A stretch of 64,000 nucleotides of DNA from Alphaproteobacteria bacterium (lineage in GTDB: Bacteria > Pseudomonadota > Alphaproteobacteria > UBA828): positions 124,001-188,000 of the forward strand of contig JAJDUK010000103.1 of NCBI GenBank assembly GCA_022826665.1, in the 5' to 3' direction. Numbering within the stretch: the first letter of the stretch is position 1; the number at the start of each line of letters is the position of its first letter. A model generated the notes under the pieces. That model did no database searches. It was not told where the DNA came from and saw only the letters and a list, made by a program, of their open reading frames with translations. The translations under genes and the position numbers were made by a program. Positions 61,893-64,000 of the stretch are shown piece by piece.

Positions 61893-62579
61893 ATGGAGCC
61901 GGCACAGATCCCCCAGCATGTCATCGACCGCGTGGTGCGCCGGCGCGGCCGGCTGCACGCTTTCAAGAGCCTGGACGCGGCACGCACGGCGCTGCTGGTG
62001 GTGGACCTGCAGGTCCACTTCATGCGCGAGGGCAGCCCGTCCGAGATCCCCCACGCAAGGGCGATCGTGCCCACGGTCAATCGGCTGGCCGGCGCGCTCC
62101 GGGCCGCCGGCGGCCACGTCGTCTGGGTGGTCTCCACCTACGGCCCGGAGGCGGACAGGAATTGGGCCAACCTCGACACGATCCTGGGTGAGGAGGCAGC
62201 GGCGGTCTTTCGCGCCGGCCTCAGCGAAGGTGCCGAGGGCCATGCGATCTGGCCAGCGCTCGACGCGCGCGACGGCGATCCGGTGGTCCACAAGAACCGC
62301 TTCGGCGGCTTCATCGGCAGCCAGGGGCGTCTCGAGCGCGTGCTGCACGATCTCGGGGTCGACACGGTCCTGGTCGTCGGCACCGTCACCAACGTCTGCT
62401 GCGAGACCACGGCGCGCGAGGCCGCCGCCTACGACTTCAAGACGGTCATGATCTCCGACGCGAACGGCGGCCGCTCCGCGGAGGAAGACGCCTGGACCTA
62501 CGCCGTCTGCCTCGCGTCTTACGGCGACGTGATGACGGCCGACGAGGCACTCGAACGCCTGGTCCCGCCGGCTCATTGA
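61893..62579 (+). CDS. Isochorismatase-like cysteine hydrolase
   Basis: A 228-residue protein from ATG 61893. The catalytic triad of the family is seen as Asp in LLVVDLQVHF, Lys in VVHKNRFGGF, and Cys in GTVTNVCCETTARE. Such enzymes hydrolyse amides or vinyl ethers such as N-carbamoylsarcosine, nicotinamide or ureidoacrylate. It lies 100 bp after the nuclease gene. Given the hydantoinase B gene 1.1 kb further on, an amide such as N-carbamoylsarcosine is a fair guess but unproven. Confidence 0.88.
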   Translation: MEPAQIPQHVIDRVVRRRGRLHAFKSLDAARTALLVVDLQVHFMREGSPSEIPHARAIVPTVNRLAGALRAAGGHVVWVVSTYGPEADRNWANLDTILGEEAAAVFRAGLSEGAEGHAIWPALDARDGDPVVHKNRFGGFIGSQGRLERVLHDLGVDTVLVVGTVTNVCCETTAREAAAYDFKTVMISDANGGRSAEEDAWTYAVCLASYGDVMTADEALERLVPPAH

Positions 62580-62670
62580 TCCGCGCAGACGAAGACCCCG
62601 GCGCGAATTCCGGCTGCCGTCGTGGCGGCGCCCGCCGCGCGGGAGAGAGCGTGAGCTGAGGCGCGCCGAT

Positions 62671-63546
62671 CTATCCGGTCTGAAAAGGCCCCGCCGGGCT
62701 CTCGCGGCCGCGTGGCGTGCCGGTCCCGGCATGCGGCGATTCCGTTCCGGCTCCCGAATCGGCTTCTATGTCAGGCGTTTGCGCTGAATTGGCTTCGTTT
62801 TGCAAAAACGCCTTTTCGCCCGTGCGCCCGGCCTCGCCTTGGGCCTCGCCGCTATCGGGCTGCGGGCCCGCAGACGCAGGCGGGGGGACGTCGCGAGCCG
62901 GCGCAGGGTCGGGATCGGCCGGCGCGGCCGGCGGCGGCGCCTTCGATTCGGCTGTCGCAGCCGATGCGTCGCGCAAGCGGCGAAACTCGTCCAGCGTCCG
63001 GTTCAGCGACCGCTGCAGCATCGCCTCGTGGCGCGCAATCTGGTCGAAGGCGCGCGCACTCTGGCGCCGCTCCACCAGCACCTGAGCGGAGGGTGCCTGG
63101 GCCTGGATGTCCTCGTCGATCCTGCGCTTGAACCGTGCACACTTCTCCTGCAACTGCGTGACCTCCTTCGGCAGGTCGGCGAGACCCTGCAAGATGCTTG
63201 AAGAACGAAACGGGTCGCCCACCCTGTCGCGTATCACGGTGAGTTGGCCGTGAACGAAGAGCCCGGCTTCGAACCGGGCGACGCGGTCGAGGCGCCAGAG
63301 CAGCACGGCGACGCGATGCGCCAGCGCCTCCTGCAGCGCGCCAGCCGGCGCGAGGTCGGCGATCACACCCTCCCTGAGCCGCTCGAATTCATCGGGGTTT
63401 TCCTCCGGCAGCACCACGTTGTCGGCGGCCGTAAGGCCGTGGCTGAGCGCGTTTGCCGACGACGCGGCCTTGCCGGCCTCGGTCTTCGGGCCGGTGCTCG
63501 ATTGGGCGTTTCGGCGGTTGGCTTCGATCTGTCGCTGTGTGGCCAC
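62671..63546 (-). CDS. Uncharacterised protein with NRRNAQ-STGPKT motif
   Basis: A 291-residue protein from GTG 63546 with aaaggag upstream. Residues 9-41 carry the recurrent motif EANRRNAQSSTGPKTEAGK then SSANALSHGLTAA, seen in many uncharacterised proteins of diverse bacteria. A helical middle (LAHRVAVLLWRLDRVARFEAG; VTQLQEKCARFKRRIDEDI) looks like coiled coil. The last 90 residues are disordered, rich in Pro, Ala, Glu and Gly. No function is known. It is divergent from the hydantoinase B gene. Confidence 0.75.
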   Translation of the reverse strand: MATQRQIEANRRNAQSSTGPKTEAGKAASSANALSHGLTAADNVVLPEENPDEFERLREGVIADLAPAGALQEALAHRVAVLLWRLDRVARFEAGLFVHGQLTVIRDRVGDPFRSSSILQGLADLPKEVTQLQEKCARFKRRIDEDIQAQAPSAQVLVERRQSARAFDQIARHEAMLQRSLNRTLDEFRRLRDASAATAESKAPPPAAPADPDPAPARDVPPPASAGPQPDSGEAQGEAGRTGEKAFLQNEANSAQTPDIEADSGAGTESPHAGTGTPRGRESPAGPFQTG

Positions 63547-63703
63547 GATGACTCCTTTCGTATCGGACGAAACGGCGCATCGTGATGCCCGGCTGTCGCC
63601 ACCGCTACCGCACCATGGTGCGGGGTCTCCTGCTCGGCGCGAACGGACCCGTCCGCTTGCGCGATTCCTGAGCCTCGGGAACAATCCCGCGCCGGGAGGG
63701 ACC

Positions 63704-64000
63704 ATGACCGCACCCGCTAACCAGTCCGCCGCCGATCCGGTCACGCGCGAGATCATTCGCGGCAAGCTGCTCGCGCTTGCCGACGAGATGGGCATCGTCA
63801 TCGCCAAGACCTCCATGAGCCCCGTGATCTACGAGGTGCTGGACTTCGCCTGCGGCCTCTGCGACGCCGACGGCGAGCTCGTGGTGCAGACCAACGGCAT
63901 CACCCTCTTCACCGGCACCTTCGCGCCGCAAGTGCGCTCCATCGTGCGCCGCCACGGCGAGACCATGCGGCCGGGCGACGTCTTCATGACCAACGACCCC
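63704..64000 (+). CDS. Hydantoinase B / oxoprolinase family, 5' part only
   Basis: The gene begins at ATG 63704 (gggaggg upstream) and runs off the window, giving 99 residues. VTREIIRGKLLALADEMGIVIAKTSMSPVIYEVLDFACGLCDADGELVVQTNGITLF and PGDVFMTNDP are the typical N-terminus of N-methylhydantoinase B/HyuB. With a HyuA subunit it performs ATP-dependent opening of hydantoins or 5-oxoproline. Its HyuA partner may lie beyond the window. Confidence 0.9.
   Translation, partial: MTAPANQSAADPVTREIIRGKLLALADEMGIVIAKTSMSPVIYEVLDFACGLCDADGELVVQTNGITLFTGTFAPQVRSIVRRHGETMRPGDVFMTNDP

Overview
The window is G+C-rich, gene-dense DNA from an alphaproteobacterium, most likely a Rhodospirillales-like lineage. 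Three things support this: the mutY / dciA / dsbA / smc neighbourhood, the carD - fdxA - terB - S4-domain - helicase run, and a SAM-II riboswitch ahead of metZ. I see no insertion sequence, prophage, CRISPR array or rRNA. There are two tRNAs, Arg(CCT) and Pro(GGG). Both window edges cut genes: smc on the left and a hydantoinase B gene on the right.

Layout. 1-5.8 kb is chromosome maintenance (smc, a DsbA-like oxidoreductase, an orphan DNA methyltransferase inside the operon, dciA and divergent mutY). 5.9-12.4 kb holds an esterase, a class V aminotransferase, an orphan HigA-type antitoxin, envelope TPR and Sel1-repeat proteins and guaA. 12.4-16.6 kb is an overlapping operon of a glutamine-synthetase-like ligase, an amidohydrolase and an N-formylglutamate-amidohydrolase-like enzyme, with a divergent SDR.

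17.5-29.6 kb looks like one catabolic locus. A MocR-type regulator coupled to a transaldolase-like aldolase faces an operon of an IlvD/Edd-like dehydratase that lacks two of three Fe-S cysteines, a membrane di-iron hydroxylase, a PanB-like lyase with an altered active site, a Rieske ferredoxin, a TRAP transporter (dctPQM), a Ser-Cys proline-racemase-family enzyme, a dipeptidase remnant and a hydroxyacyl-CoA-type dehydrogenase. I recognise no published pathway with this gene set, so it is a main candidate for an undescribed system.

29.7-41 kb contains ureidoglycine aminohydrolase, SAM-regulated metZ, two LivGF-type ATPases and a 1052-residue natural fusion of a DgcB-like membrane Fe-S quinone reductase with ETF beta. 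Its partner ETF alpha overlaps it by one base. A gamma-butyrobetaine-hydroxylase-like enzyme and a Rieske oxygenase follow on the other strand. The fused ETF:quinone system is the second main candidate and, with its neighbours, suggests methylated or quaternary amine oxidation.

41-49.4 kb is housekeeping and stress: an inactive-looking PPP-family phosphatase, CarD with a long histone-H1-like tail, FdxA, TerB, an HslR-like S4 protein, a SUV3-like helicase, a lipoprotein and HtpG. 49.5-64 kb is a mosaic of catabolic enzymes (2OG oxygenases, BKACE/DUF849, LLM monooxygenase, SDR, enolase superfamily, isochorismatase family, hydantoinase B) around glnS with a Phd/VapC-type toxin-antitoxin pair, a DUF4143 ATPase, a secreted HNH nuclease and a protein of an uncharacterised family with a conserved N-terminal motif.
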